Shown here piece by piece: positions 62,939-64,000 of a stretch of DNA of 64,000 nucleotides. Both the position numbers and the translations under genes were made by a program. The first letter of the stretch is position 1. Every line of letters starts with the position of its first letter. Under the pieces are notes generated by a model, which ran no database searches, was not told the origin of the DNA, and saw nothing but the letters and a program-made list of their open reading frames with translations. This DNA is from Curvibacter sp. (GTDB lineage Bacteria > Pseudomonadota > Gammaproteobacteria > Burkholderiales > Burkholderiaceae_C): contig JAHRYV010000009.1 in the NCBI GenBank assembly GCA_020621965.1, positions 1 through 64,000 of the forward strand. Reading direction: 5' to 3'.

Positions 62939-63313
62939 TTATCCCTCGTCTTTGGAACGCGATGCGACCGCCTGCGCGATCAAAGCATTCATGTCGGCGG
63001 CCCGCTCGGTGGTGCGGTCGAACAGGAAGTGCAGGGTCGGCACGGTGTGGATGTGCAGGCGCTTGAACAGGCCGTTGCGCAGGAAACCGGCGGCCTGGTT
63101 CAGGGCATCCTGTGTTTCCTGCGGGTCACCGACCAGCACGCTGAACCACACCTTGGCATGCGCGTAGTCGGGGGTGACCTCCACGCTTTGCAGCGTCACC
63201 ATGCCCACGCGCGGGTCTTTCAACTCGCGCGCGATCAACTCCGTCAGATCGCGCTGGATCTGATCGGCGACCTTGAAGCCGCGGTTCGGAGTGGATGACT
63301 TCTTCGCTGCCAT
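62939..63313 (-). CDS. rbfA: 30S ribosome-binding factor RbfA
   Basis: RVADQI-like [44 protein letters not shown]. Confidence 0.95.
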   Translation of the reverse strand: MAAKKSSTPNRGFKVADQIQRDLTELIARELKDPRVGMVTLQSVEVTPDYAHAKVWFSVLVGDPQETQDALNQAAGFLRNGLFKRLHIHTVPTLHFLFDRTTERAADMNALIAQAVASRSKDEG

Positions 63314-63318
63314 GGTGC

Positions 63319-64000
63319 TTACAGGGTACGGGCGATTTCCTTGATCTCGAAGAACTCCAGCTGATCACCTTCCTTGATGTCGTTGTAGTTCTTGAGCTTG
63401 ATACCGCACTCGAAGCCTTCCTTGACCTCGCGCACATCGTCCTTCATGCGCTTGAGGGAGTCGAGCTCGCCGGTGTAGATCACCACGTTGTCGCGCAGCA
63501 GGCGGAAATGCGCGCTGCGGGTTACATGGCCGGAGGTCACCATACAGCCGGCCACGGTGCCGATCTTGGAGGCGACGAACACGGTGCGGATCTCGGCCAT
63601 GCCGATGACCTCTTCGCGCTTCTCCGGCGCCAGCATGCCCGACATGGCCGCCTTCAACTCATCCACGGCGTCGTAGATGATGTTGTAGTAGCGGATCTCG
63701 ACGTCATTGCCTTCGGCCAGCTTGCGCGCCCCGGCGTCAGCCCGGGTGTTGAAGCCGATGATGATGGCCTTGGAGGCGATCGCCAGGTTGACGTCGGACT
63801 CGCTGATGCCGCCGACGGCCGCATAGACCAGCTGCACCTTGACCTCGTCGGTCGAGAGCTTGAGCAGAGAGGCGGCCAGCGCTTCCTGCGAGCCCTGCAC
63901 GTCGGCCTTGACGATGATGGGCACCGTCTTGACTTCACCGGCGGAGATGTCGGAGAACATGTTCTCCAGCTTGGCTGCCTGTTGCTTGGCCAGCTTGGTG
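63319..64000 (-). CDS. infB: Translation initiation factor IF-2 (C-terminal part, gene continues past the window)
   Basis: [61 protein letters not shown]. Confidence 0.95.
   Translation of the reverse strand, partial: TKLAKQQAAKLENMFSDISAGEVKTVPIIVKADVQGSQEALAASLLKLSTDEVKVQLVYAAVGGISESDVNLAIASKAIIIGFNTRADAGARKLAEGNDVEIRYYNIIYDAVDELKAAMSGMLAPEKREEVIGMAEIRTVFVASKIGTVAGCMVTSGHVTRSAHFRLLRDNVVIYTGELDSLKRMKDDVREVKEGFECGIKLKNYNDIKEGDQLEFFEIKEIARTL

Overview
High-GC chromosomal window, probably from a Betaproteobacterium of the Burkholderiales/Comamonadaceae type (inferred from gene content and order; no search was run). It is mostly densely packed conserved genes: (i) a long co-directional fatty-acid/acyl-CoA operon (187-11783) with a frameshifted fadB-like gene and a 26-bp near-perfect palindrome at its promoter; (ii) a GGDEF/EAL protein with a hairpin covering its RBS, next to a FeeM-like N-acyl amino acid synthase; (iii) tex, HDOD, patatin, Fe-ADH, and a hotdog-GNAT fusion; (iv) ygfZ-mltG-tmk-holB-tatD; (v) a Pil/Chp-type chemosensory cluster (RR, two PilH-like RRs, CheW, PilJ-like MCP, ChpA/CheA hybrid kinase, two further CheW-like proteins) followed directly by recognisable ComA (phosphosulfolactate synthase) and ComB (2-phosphosulfolactate phosphatase) genes; (vi) an accessory island (about 38.26-43.56 kb) with an N-terminally truncated Rhs/YD-repeat gene, an AT-richer variable tip, a TPR gene and a DDE transposase, bracketed by intact comB and a degraded second copy of the comB 3' end; (vii) an adenylate cyclase-FHA protein, LD-carboxypeptidase, a TadA-haloalkane dehalogenase fusion, PaiB, a PcfJ-like protein, guaA/guaB, rnfH/ratA/smpB, an ECF sigma/anti-sigma pair between two paralogous lipoproteins, and typA-truB-rbfA-infB (infB cut by the window end). 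The strongest novelty candidates are the chemosensory-ComA/ComB linkage, the comB duplication around the Rhs island, the TadA-dehalogenase fusion and the hairpin over the GGDEF/EAL start. No rRNA, tRNA or CRISPR array was recognised.
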